Source of the DNA: Rickettsiales bacterium
GTDB taxonomy: Bacteria > Pseudomonadota > Alphaproteobacteria > Rickettsiales > Anaplasmataceae
DNA length: 7,080 nt
Assembly (NCBI GenBank): GCA_031281335.1
Contig: JAITFM010000031.1
Coordinates: 1 to 7,080, forward strand
Direction: 5' to 3'
Shown: in pieces, positions 1 to 5,716 of the stretch
Numbering within the stretch: the stretch's first letter is position 1
Layout of the letters: each line of letters opens with the position of its first letter
The notes under the pieces: model-generated
Databases searched by the model: none
What the model was told of the DNA's origin: nothing
What the model saw: the letters and a program-made list of their open reading frames with translations, nothing else
Made by a program: the position numbers and the translations under genes

Positions 1-1
1 A

Positions 2-664
2 GGAAAAAATGCGAAACCTGGGGAAATCACTATGGCTCATAATGGAGTGTTGTTCCTTGATGAATTGCCAGAGTTTCCAAGACTCGTGCTTGATTCCCTA
101 CGCCAACCACTTGAAGATAGAAAAGTTGCTATTGCAAGGATTAACGCCCACATTACTTACCCAGCGCATTTTCAACTAATTGCTGCGATGAATCCCTGCA
201 GGTGTGGTTACTTGGGAAATGCGAATAGGTCATGCAACAAAGCTCCACGATGTGGCACAGATTATAGGAACAAAATATCAGGACCATTGCTTGATAGAAT
301 AGATATATGCATCGAAATGCCAAACATCAGTATACTTTCTCCTGAAATTTATTCAGAAGGAGAGAGTACTGACAAAATCAGAGAAAGAGTAGTAGCAGCA
401 AGGAGAATTCAGGCTGAGCGCTACAGCAAATTAAGTATTAGCTGCAACTCAGAAGTAAGTGGTGAAGCATTGAATAAATTCACTAAGCCAGACCAAGCAG
501 GGTTAGAGCTACTAAAGCACGTGCTAAAAGAAAACTATATTTCCGACCGAGGCTACACACGCGTATTGAGAGTTGCAAGAACCATTGCAGACCTTGCAAA
601 AAGTGAAGAAGTAAAAAGAGCACACATTGCTGAAGCTCTCAATTACAGAATAAGAGCGTATTAA
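2..664 (+). CDS. comM: ComM/YifB family AAA+ ATPase (Mg-chelatase-like), C-terminal part
   Basis: The frame is open from the left edge, so the gene is cut by the window: about 220 residues are visible of roughly 500 usual for the family. The fragment starts within the AAA+ core just before the Walker B segment (GVLFLDELPEF), continues through sensor 1 (AAMNPCRCG) and the arginine-finger region (SGPLLDRIDI), and ends in the family's C-terminal helical domain (YISDRGYTRVLRVARTIADL). A cluster of cysteines follows sensor 1 (CRCG, then SC, then PRC), as in other ComM proteins. ComM is a hexameric helicase that promotes branch migration during natural transformation in competent bacteria; its role in an intracellular symbiont is unclear and may be general recombination. 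The ATG at 32 is internal (family consensus PGEITLAHNGVLFLDE), not the true start. No damage is visible in this part. The family call is firm; the symbol is by homology. Confidence 0.93.
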   Translation, partial: GKNAKPGEITMAHNGVLFLDELPEFPRLVLDSLRQPLEDRKVAIARINAHITYPAHFQLIAAMNPCRCGYLGNANRSCNKAPRCGTDYRNKISGPLLDRIDICIEMPNISILSPEIYSEGESTDKIRERVVAARRIQAERYSKLSISCNSEVSGEALNKFTKPDQAGLELLKHVLKENYISDRGYTRVLRVARTIADLAKSEEVKRAHIAEALNYRIRAY

Positions 665-673
665 TAAATTAAT

Positions 674-701
674 TTGCTTAACAGAAGATTTTTCTTATTA
701 T
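674..701 (+). promoter_or_regulatory. Putative promoter for the 206-aa membrane protein gene
   Basis: A sigma-70-like pair is present: TTGCTT at 674-679 and TATTAT at 696-701, with a 16-nt spacer. The -10 matches 5 of 6 consensus bases and the -35 only 3 of 6. It lies in the 90-nt gap after comM and would give a leader of about 45 nt. AT-rich sequence produces such pairs by chance, so this is tentative. Confidence 0.35.
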
Positions 702-754
702 ATATTACCCTTAATAAATAAAGATTTAACATATTGTGTTTTAGGAGTAGAGTT

Positions 755-1375
755 ATGACAGATAACAGTTTTGGTAAAGTGAATAAGTTTGGTATCGTGG
801 AAGATACCGGGTATTTTCAGGCTATAGGGTTGGCGTATAAAAAGCAGACAGGTCTGGATTCAGGAATATTTGGAAAGGCTTGGGCCGGGGTAAAGTCACT
901 GGTTTATGGTACAGTCAATTATGCATGTCACCATCCGTACAAGATAGCTGCAGTTGTTGGTGTGGTTGTAGTAGTTCCGCTTATGGCTGCTTATTTTTTA
1001 AGCCCAGCTTATGCAGATTTTGTTAATACAACAGCAGCATCAACTTACGCTGGTATGATAGCAGGAGGCAAGGGATTATATGCACTTGCAGTTGCTAATC
1101 CGGTATTTACTGGTCTGCTAACTGCTGCAATAGTGGGAGTTATTGGTACTTTTATATATTTGAACTATAGTAAAGCAAACCGAATTGGGGAACAAGCAGA
1201 CAAAATTGAGAAAATAAAAGGAGCTGTGTTAGAAGCTTGTGAAAAAGATGATCAAGGCAAGCCTAAGCTACAAGAAGATGGAAAGCTTCAAAAGGATGAT
1301 AATAAGCTTTCAACATGTGTGGACAAAATTATGGAAGTGCTTGCTCTGAAGTCAACACCAGGACAACAGGTATAA
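755..1375 (+). CDS. Hypothetical two-helix membrane protein, probably lineage-specific
   Basis: I do not recognise a named family. The start chosen is the ATG at 755, because AGGAG at 743-747 sits 7 nt upstream, an ideal Shine-Dalgarno; the in-frame TTG at 734 lies before that site and is not favoured. The 206-residue product has a soluble N-terminus (about 1-60, rich in Gly and aromatic residues), a strongly hydrophobic helix at about 63-83 with a valine run, a small-residue Ala/Gly stretch at about 93-113, a second helix at about 116-137, and a charged tail (138-206) with the imperfect repeat KLQEDG/KLQKDD and two cysteines (C162, C188). There is no cleavable signal peptide at the N-terminus, so it is probably an inner-membrane protein with both ends on the same side. 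It has its own likely promoter and a strong terminator, suggesting monocistronic expression. The good ribosome site and normal base composition argue for a real gene. Function unknown; a secreted or host-interface role cannot be excluded. Confidence 0.8.
   Translation: MTDNSFGKVNKFGIVEDTGYFQAIGLAYKKQTGLDSGIFGKAWAGVKSLVYGTVNYACHHPYKIAAVVGVVVVVPLMAAYFLSPAYADFVNTTAASTYAGMIAGGKGLYALAVANPVFTGLLTAAIVGVIGTFIYLNYSKANRIGEQADKIEKIKGAVLEACEKDDQGKPKLQEDGKLQKDDNKLSTCVDKIMEVLALKSTPGQQV
1265..1300 (+). repeat. Two imperfect 18-nt tandem units inside the membrane protein gene
   Basis: Units 1265-1282 and 1283-1300 match at 13 of 18 bases and encode KLQEDG then KLQKDD (residues 171-182). A third partial copy (NKL) follows. 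The unit length keeps frame, so copy number could vary between strains without breaking the gene. Confidence 0.55.
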
Positions 1376-1409
1376 CCATAAAGAAAAATTAAGATAGTTT
1401 CAACAAGGT

Positions 1410-1435
1410 AAAGGGATAGGTTTCTATCCCTTTTT
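1410..1435 (+). terminator. Intrinsic terminator after the membrane protein gene
   Basis: A perfect 10-bp stem (1410-1419 with 1424-1433, arm AAAGGGATAG) closes a 4-nt GTTT loop and runs into a T tract at 1431-1435. It begins 35 nt after the stop codon of the 206-aa gene, the expected place for a Rho-independent terminator, and separates that gene from ftsZ. Confidence 0.82.
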
Positions 1436-1537
1436 ATAAACGTTTTCTATTTCTTGATCTGGTCCAATAACGCTATCTGAAGGTCTAGTAATCGTTGTAT
1501 CTACGGTACTTATAAAGTTAAGAATAAGTAATCTTAT
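1424..1537 (-). other. Short antisense open stretch, possible gene relic
   Basis: On the minus strand a frame is open for 37 codons, ending at a TAG within the terminator stem. Its product reads like ordinary protein in the middle (TVDTTITRPSDSVIGPDQEI), but there is no ATG, GTG or TTG start: the first codons after the upstream stop are ATA, AGA, TTA. It may be the 3' remnant of a decayed gene or chance. An open stretch of this length is not rare in AT-rich DNA. Confidence 0.2.
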
Positions 1538-1579
1538 TTACTGTTTATGCCTACAGAAGTGAAAAGTGTTTGCATATTG

Positions 1580-1595
1580 TTAAAAAAGCAGTAAC
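1580..1595 (+). promoter_or_regulatory. CtrA-like binding site upstream of ftsZ
   Basis: The sequence TTAA-N7-GTAAC matches the alphaproteobacterial CtrA consensus TTAA-N7-TTAAC at 8 of 9 defined positions, with correct spacing. It lies about 40 nt before the ftsZ start. In Caulobacter CtrA binds and represses the ftsZ promoter, and Rickettsiales keep a CtrA regulator, so the position makes sense. The motif is AT-rich and could occur by chance; binding is inferred only. Confidence 0.4.
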
Positions 1596-1604
1596 TTATT
1601 ATCA

Positions 1605-1616
1605 AGTGAATTCACT
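1605..1616. repeat. 12-bp perfect palindrome in the ftsZ leader
   Basis: AGTGAATTCACT is its own reverse complement and lies 17 nt before the ftsZ ATG, just upstream of the Shine-Dalgarno GGGA at 1623-1626. It could be an operator for a dimeric regulator. With no loop it would make a poor RNA hairpin. Significance unproven. Confidence 0.4.
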
Positions 1617-1633
1617 AAATTTGGGAAATTTAA

Positions 1634-2824
1634 ATGTCAATTGACCTTAGTCTGCCAGAATTACCTATATTGCACCCAAGGATTACCGTTGTGGGGGTGG
1701 GTGGTGCTGGCGGAAACGCTGTGAATAACATGATCCAATCCAATTTGCAAGGGGTGAATTTTGTTGTAGCAAATACTGATGCTCAAGCGCTAGAGAAGTC
1801 ATTGTGTGATAAAAAAATTCAGCTAGGTATTAACTTAACTAAGGGACTTGGGGCTGGTGCTTTGCCTGATGTTGGCAAAGGTGCGGCGGAAGAATCAATT
1901 GATGAGATTATGGAGCATATAAAAGATAGTCATATGCTTTTCATCACGGCAGGAATGGGTGGTGGCACTGGAACAGGTGCAGCACCAGTAATTGCGAAAG
2001 CAGCAAGAGAAGCAAGAGCTGCAGTTAAGGATAAGGCGTTAAAAGAAAAAAAGATACTGACTGTTGGAGTTGTAACCAAGCCATTTGGCTTTGAAGGTGT
2101 GCGTCGTATGCGCATTGCAGAACTTGGACTTGAAGAATTACAAAAATACGTAGACACTCTCATTGTCATCCCAAACCAAAACTTGTTTAGAATTGCCAAT
2201 GAGAAAACCACATTCTCTGATGCATTTAAACTTGCTGATAATGTCCTGCATATTGGTATCAGAGGAGTGACTGATTTAATGGTCATGCCGGGGCTCATTA
2301 ATCTTGATTTTGCTGATATAGAAACAGTGATGAGCGAAATGGGCAAGGCAATGATTGGTACTGGAGAAGCAGAGGGAGAAGATAGGGCAATTAGTGCTGC
2401 AGAAGCTGCAATATCTAATCCATTGCTTGATAATGTGTCAATGAAAGGTGCACAAGGAATATTGATTAACATTACAGGTGGCGGAGATATGACTCTATTT
2501 GAAGTTGATGCTGCAGCAAATAGAGTACGTGAAGAAGTAGATGAAAACGCAAATATAATATTCGGTGCTACCTTTGATCAAGCAATGGAAGGAAAAGTTA
2601 GGGTTTCTGTTCTTGCAACTGGTATTGATAGTGGCACTGTTTGTGATGACAAGTCAGAAACTCCGTCTGTGAATCAAAGCGAGACTTCAGAGAAAGAAAA
2701 GTTCAAGTGGTCCTATAGCCAAACTCCAGTACCAGAAACAAAACCAGCTGAACAAGTAAATGAAGGAGTTAAGTGGAGCAACAATATCTATGATATACCA
2801 GCTTATTTAAGAAAAAAGAAATAA
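1634..2824 (+). CDS. ftsZ: Cell division GTPase FtsZ
   Basis: FtsZ is the bacterial tubulin that polymerises with GTP into the mid-cell division ring. The 396-residue product is complete: an N-terminal nucleotide-binding domain with [10 protein letters not shown] (21-30), NTDAQAL (47-53) and the tubulin signature GGGTGTG (109-115); the T7 loop NLDFADIE (223-230) with N223, D225 and D228 that complete the neighbour's GTPase site; a C-terminal domain to about residue 332; a variable linker; and the conserved tail [10 protein letters not shown] (387-396) that docks FtsA or other membrane anchors. The ATG has GGGA 7 nt upstream. A lysine-rich insertion (about 130-140) precedes ILTVGVV, compared with E. 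coli FtsZ, and the linker carries two KWS motifs (358-360, 380-382). The protein is the Wolbachia form, widely used for strain typing. Its TAA overlaps the next ATG by one base, so it probably heads an operon with the EVE and ybeY genes. A long antisense open frame inside it is a shadow. Confidence 0.98.
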   Translation: MSIDLSLPELPILHPRITVVGVGGAGGNAVNNMIQSNLQGVNFVVANTDAQALEKSLCDKKIQLGINLTKGLGAGALPDVGKGAAEESIDEIMEHIKDSHMLFITAGMGGGTGTGAAPVIAKAAREARAAVKDKALKEKKILTVGVVTKPFGFEGVRRMRIAELGLEELQKYVDTLIVIPNQNLFRIANEKTTFSDAFKLADNVLHIGIRGVTDLMVMPGLINLDFADIETVMSEMGKAMIGTGEAEGEDRAISAAEAAISNPLLDNVSMKGAQGILINITGGGDMTLFEVDAAANRVREEVDENANIIFGATFDQAMEGKVRVSVLATGIDSGTVCDDKSETPSVNQSETSEKEKFKWSYSQTPVPETKPAEQVNEGVKWSNNIYDIPAYLRKKK

Positions 2825-3222
2825 TGAAATTTTGGCTGCTTAAGTCTGAGCCAAGTGAATATTCATGGCAAGAAATGGAAAAGGAGAAGGTAGCTAAGTG
2901 GGGTGGTGTATGCAACTATCAAGCTCAAAGCTATATGAGAGCTGTGAAATTAGGTGATTCTGCGTTTTTTTATCATACAGGTAAAGAAAAAGCGGTATTT
3001 GGGATAGTTGAGGTCTTTAAAGAATATTACCTCGTTAACGACTCCAAGTTTGGACTGGTAGACGTGAAATTTTCCAAGCCTTTGAGTAATCAAGTAACGT
3101 TAAGTGATATAAAACGAAACCCACTTTTAAAAAACATGGCCATATTAAAACAACCGCGCTTATCAGTTTCTCCAGTCTCAGAAACCGAATGGAATGAAAT
3201 AATAAGAATAAGTGAATGTTAG
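2824..3222 (+). CDS. EVE domain protein (PUA-like fold)
   Basis: This 132-residue protein is a single full-length EVE domain, the family that includes human THYN1. Visible signatures are KSEP (7-10), the pocket segment [14 protein letters not shown] (26-39), the strand [13 protein letters not shown] (41-53), and [14 protein letters not shown] (110-123). EVE domains belong to the PUA superfamily and are thought to recognise modified bases in DNA or RNA; the ligand here cannot be told from sequence. The start ATG shares its A with the ftsZ stop (TAATG), and there is no strong ribosome site, only the A/G-rich end of ftsZ, so translation is probably coupled to ftsZ. The 3' end overlaps ybeY by 7 nt. 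The YbeY neighbour, an RNA-processing enzyme, mildly favours an RNA-related role. Family assignment is firm, function open. Confidence 0.93.
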   Translation: MKFWLLKSEPSEYSWQEMEKEKVAKWGGVCNYQAQSYMRAVKLGDSAFFYHTGKEKAVFGIVEVFKEYYLVNDSKFGLVDVKFSKPLSNQVTLSDIKRNPLLKNMAILKQPRLSVSPVSETEWNEIIRISEC

Positions 3223-3668
3223 AAGTAAATATTCTTGATGAGAGGTGGCACAGCATTACAAGGGATCCGGAGAGCTTTGTATTAGATATCATAAATGCTT
3301 CTCTGAAAGAATTAAAAATAGACCACTATAAACCAAGTATATCGATAGCTCTTGCTGATGATGATTTACTACATCGACTTAACTTAAGATTTAGAAAAAT
3401 GGATAAGCCAACTAACGTGTTATCATTTCAGTGTGAGCAATTATCCAACAACTGCGATTTAGGAGACATAGCAATTTCAGTAGATACAATACAAAAAGAG
3501 TCAAATGAACACCATATATCTATCTTAGCTCACGTTGCACATATGTTAGTGCATGGGTTGCTACATTTACTTGATTACGATCACCAAAAAGAAGATGAGG
3601 AAATTATAATGAAAGACCTAGAAAGAAAAATTTTAACTTCGCTTGGCTATAATATGAGCGCGATTTAA
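3216..3668 (+). CDS. ybeY: Endoribonuclease YbeY (rRNA maturation / ribosome quality control)
   Basis: YbeY is a single-strand endoribonuclease needed for 16S rRNA 3' end maturation and 70S ribosome quality control. The 150-residue product has the usual length, the substrate-groove segment [17 protein letters not shown] (55-71), LGDIAIS (82-88), and the metal-binding signature [11 protein letters not shown] (113-123) with the three zinc ligands H113, H117 and H123. The residue before the Y of the signature, usually Gly (HLLGYDH), is Asp here (D120). The ATG at 3216 is the first possible start, because an in-frame TGA immediately precedes it; it overlaps the EVE gene by 7 nt and lacks a strong Shine-Dalgarno, suggesting translational coupling. 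The usual partners ybeZ (phoH-like) and ybeX (corC-like) are not adjacent in this window, so its pairing with ftsZ is specific to this lineage. Confidence 0.95.
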   Translation: MLEVNILDERWHSITRDPESFVLDIINASLKELKIDHYKPSISIALADDDLLHRLNLRFRKMDKPTNVLSFQCEQLSNNCDLGDIAISVDTIQKESNEHHISILAHVAHMLVHGLLHLLDYDHQKEDEEIIMKDLERKILTSLGYNMSAI

Positions 3669-3698
3669 AAGGAATTTTATAAAAAATATAGTAGAGAA

Positions 3699-3707
3699 TG
3701 CTAAAAT
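3699..3707 (+). promoter_or_regulatory. Putative extended -10 promoter for sdhB
   Basis: TGCTAAAAT resembles the extended -10 motif TGNTATAAT, in the 94-nt gap between ybeY and sdhB. No good -35 lies at the expected distance, which extended -10 promoters can tolerate. It would give a leader of about 50 nt. Low confidence because the region is AT-rich. Confidence 0.3.
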
Positions 3708-3762
3708 GTGTTATCTACAAAGCAAAAGGGTTTTTAGCTATAGACGATAAAAGGTAAGCAAT

Positions 3763-4551
3763 ATGGTCCAGTTTTCTCTGCCGAAAAATTCTAAAATTAA
3801 TGAAAAGGGCAAGGTCTACCCTGTTCCTGCTAGAGTAAAAAATGTCAGAATATTTCAAATTTACCGTTGGTATGCTGATGACGAGAAAAATCCTAGAGTA
3901 GACACGTTTTTCATTGATATGGATAATTGTGGCCCTATGGTGCTTGACGCATTAATAAAAATAAAGGATGAAATAGATTCAACCTTAACTTTCAGACGTT
4001 CTTGTAGAGAAGGAATATGTGGATCTTGTGCTATGAATATTGATGGAGCCAACACTCTTGCATGTACTAAATCCATAGACGATATAAAGGATGATGTAAA
4101 GATATATCCATTACCTCATATGTATGTAATAAAAGACCTAGTTTCGGACCTAAGTCAATTTTATAAGCAATACAAGTCAATTAATCCTTGGTTACAAGCA
4201 GATAAACCTGATTTGCCAAATCAAGAGTATTTACAATCTCCTGAAGATAGAAAAAAACTGGATGGACTTTCTGATTGCATATTGTGTGCTTGTTGTTCAA
4301 CTGGCTGCCCAAGCTATTGGTGGAACAGTGATAAATTTTTAGGACCAGCAATACTGCTACAGGCTTACAGATGGGTCGCTGATAGCCGTGATAATAAGAC
4401 AAATGAGAGACTTGATGCCTTGAATGATCCGTTTAAGTTGTATCGTTGTCATACAATAATGAATTGCACGAAAACCTGCCCTAAAGGGCTTAATCCAGCA
4501 AAAGCAATAGCGAAAATGAAGCAGCTTATGGTAGGAAGGGAAGGAGTTTGA
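3763..4551 (+). CDS. sdhB: Succinate dehydrogenase iron-sulfur subunit (complex II)
   Basis: SdhB passes electrons from the FAD of SdhA through three iron-sulfur clusters to the quinone site formed with SdhC/SdhD at the inner membrane. The complete 262-residue protein has an N-terminal plant-type ferredoxin domain with [2Fe-2S] ligands C81, C86, C89 and C101 (CREGICGSC...C), and a C-terminal domain with [4Fe-4S] ligands C172, C175, C178 and C239 and [3Fe-4S] ligands C182, C229 and C235. The spacing equals that of E. coli SdhB, and all ligands are present. The N-terminus (about 30 residues before VRIFQIYRW) is longer than in E. coli and typical of alphaproteobacterial and mitochondrial forms. 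AAGG at 3751-3754, 8 nt upstream, supports the start. No sdhA, sdhC or sdhD is beside it, so complex II genes are split in this genome. The downstream gene is convergent with only 2 nt between stops. Confidence 0.98.
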   Translation: MVQFSLPKNSKINEKGKVYPVPARVKNVRIFQIYRWYADDEKNPRVDTFFIDMDNCGPMVLDALIKIKDEIDSTLTFRRSCREGICGSCAMNIDGANTLACTKSIDDIKDDVKIYPLPHMYVIKDLVSDLSQFYKQYKSINPWLQADKPDLPNQEYLQSPEDRKKLDGLSDCILCACCSTGCPSYWWNSDKFLGPAILLQAYRWVADSRDNKTNERLDALNDPFKLYRCHTIMNCTKTCPKGLNPAKAIAKMKQLMVGREGV

Positions 4552-4553
4552 GG

Positions 4554-5690
4554 CTACCTTTTGCATTCCTCATAGGAAAAGAGTAAACCTTCTGAAGCAT
4601 AGGGTATTATCAGTATCCTGAACATTTTTCCATTTGTAAGATGAATTGTGTCGTTATGCGGTCCAAATAATTTTTTGAATAATTCATGCCTTTGGTTGCT
4701 AATAGTTTGAAAGTCTTTTTGTTCTAAAAGCTTCTGAGATTCGAATAGGTAAAGTATGACTTCATGATAAGTTGGATGGGATGCCAAAAACTTTGTATCA
4801 AGTTGAAAGGTTTTTACAAAAGCATTATTATAAAACTTCAGTTTTTGATTCTTACTGTATATTGCAATAGCAATTGGTAACTCTTCGAGTAAATTTTTCT
4901 GTGCAGCTAAATAACTATCTAGTCTAGCACGTAACTCCTCTGCATCGCTAACATCTTTTCCATATATTACCGCACCACCAAAATTTTGTATTGGAATTCT
5001 AATAAAATCAAAAACCTTGCGTTCGTTTTTGCAAGTTATCACATGTTTTCCTGGTTTGGCGCTATGGGCGCTATCAGTAACAGCCAACCTCTGGGAGCTA
5101 TTTATATATTTATCATAAAATAGGTTGCAAAACTTTACCTTTTTATTTTCATTATATTTTAGTATTGGAAACGGCAGAGAGTTGAAAATGCTCTTGTAGT
5201 TCTCTACTTTTTGTTTAAGCTTACTATTTTCTAACTCCAGTTCGTTAGCTTTTATCTTGCAGTCTGAGACGTTTCTTATCCACAACAGCACACCAATTAT
5301 GCTATTAGAGTTGTCTATTATGCTTCTGCCATAACATATACAGTAAACTTCGCCGTCTTTTGACTTCAAGTCCAGAGTAAAAGATTTATTTACTTTTTTT
5401 GCTTCAGTAAAATTTTTAATTAAGCTTTCCGATTGCTCAAAAAAATTGACGAACTCATTAAATGAGTAAAAAACAGTATTAAGTAAAATTAGTAAGTTAG
5501 GAGAAAACTTTTCTATACGTTTTTTTGCATCCCAAATATAAAACCCATCATCCACAGTATCAATTAAGTTACTTATTATAATATTTTGATGTTGTAGGCT
5601 CTTAATTTTATTATCCACTTTCAATTTGGAATAAGAAAGAAAGAATAATATTAAAATTAATAATAAAACTACTTCATACAAAAAAAACAT
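4554..5690 (-). CDS. Membrane-anchored triple-PAS protein, likely sensor kinase lacking its kinase half
   Basis: The 378-residue product starts with one hydrophobic helix (about 3-20), then a short basic linker and three PAS-like domains: about 41-143 (NLIDTVDDGFYIWDAKKRIEKF), 166-248 (FNSLPFPILKYNENKKVKFCN), and 265-378 (LLEELPIAIAIYSKNQKLKF), with a predicted coiled coil at about 146-168. From residue 236 the pattern GGAVIYGKDVSDAEE, ELPIAIAIYS, YNNAFVKTFQLD, HLTNGKMFRI and GLLFSYEE follows large multi-PAS sensor histidine kinases of free-living alphaproteobacteria, in which the equivalent of GLLFSYEE (usually LFEDVT) leads into a further PAS domain and then HisKA and HATPase domains. Here a TAG follows 4 residues later, so no H-box or ATP-binding domain exists. 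The frame is otherwise clean. It may work as a PAS-only input or scaffold protein, or be a truncated relic. It lies 26 nt after the GNAT gene in a likely operon. The start has no strong ribosome site, but the hydrophobic N-terminus supports it. Confidence 0.75.
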   Translation of the reverse strand: MFFLYEVVLLLILILFFLSYSKLKVDNKIKSLQHQNIIISNLIDTVDDGFYIWDAKKRIEKFSPNLLILLNTVFYSFNEFVNFFEQSESLIKNFTEAKKVNKSFTLDLKSKDGEVYCICYGRSIIDNSNSIIGVLLWIRNVSDCKIKANELELENSKLKQKVENYKSIFNSLPFPILKYNENKKVKFCNLFYDKYINSSQRLAVTDSAHSAKPGKHVITCKNERKVFDFIRIPIQNFGGAVIYGKDVSDAEELRARLDSYLAAQKNLLEELPIAIAIYSKNQKLKFYNNAFVKTFQLDTKFLASHPTYHEVILYLFESQKLLEQKDFQTISNQRHELFKKLFGPHNDTIHLTNGKMFRILIIPYASEGLLFSYEECKR

Positions 5691-5716
5691 AGTACTTTTA
5701 AAACAGACGTAAAAAT

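Noticed and set aside
32..34. ATG at 32 as the start of a short ATPase gene
   Set aside because: The frame is open to the left edge and the upstream codons (KPGEIT) match the ComM family, so the gene continues beyond the window.
734..754. TTG at 734 as start of the membrane protein gene
   Set aside because: The Shine-Dalgarno AGGAG at 743-747 lies downstream of this TTG and is correctly placed for the ATG at 755.
1523..1538. 6-bp hairpin AATAAG-taat-CTTATT in the ftsZ leader
   Set aside because: It is all but one base pair A/T, has no T tract, and is expected by chance in such sequence.
1577..1602. TTGTTA/TATTAT as an ftsZ promoter
   Set aside because: The spacer is only 14 nt, too short for a standard sigma-70 promoter, and no better pair is clear; the ftsZ start site cannot be placed from sequence.
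1930..2472. 180-codon open frame antisense to ftsZ
   Set aside because: It lies wholly within the conserved ftsZ core, its translation is Ser/Ile/Ala-rich low-complexity sequence typical of a shadow frame, and it has no similarity to a family I recognise.
3035..3292. 85-codon minus-strand open frame across the EVE/ybeY junction
   Set aside because: It is antisense to two well-supported genes and its product shows no domain-like pattern.
3861..4566. Three minus-strand open frames of 69-73 codons inside sdhB
   Set aside because: They are antisense to fully conserved SdhB motifs, overlap one another, and encode nothing recognisable.
4566..4578. 5-bp hairpin TTCCT-cat-AGGAA as a terminator after sdhB
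   Set aside because: The stem is short, the loop is 3 nt, no T run follows, and it lies inside the conserved end of the PAS gene.
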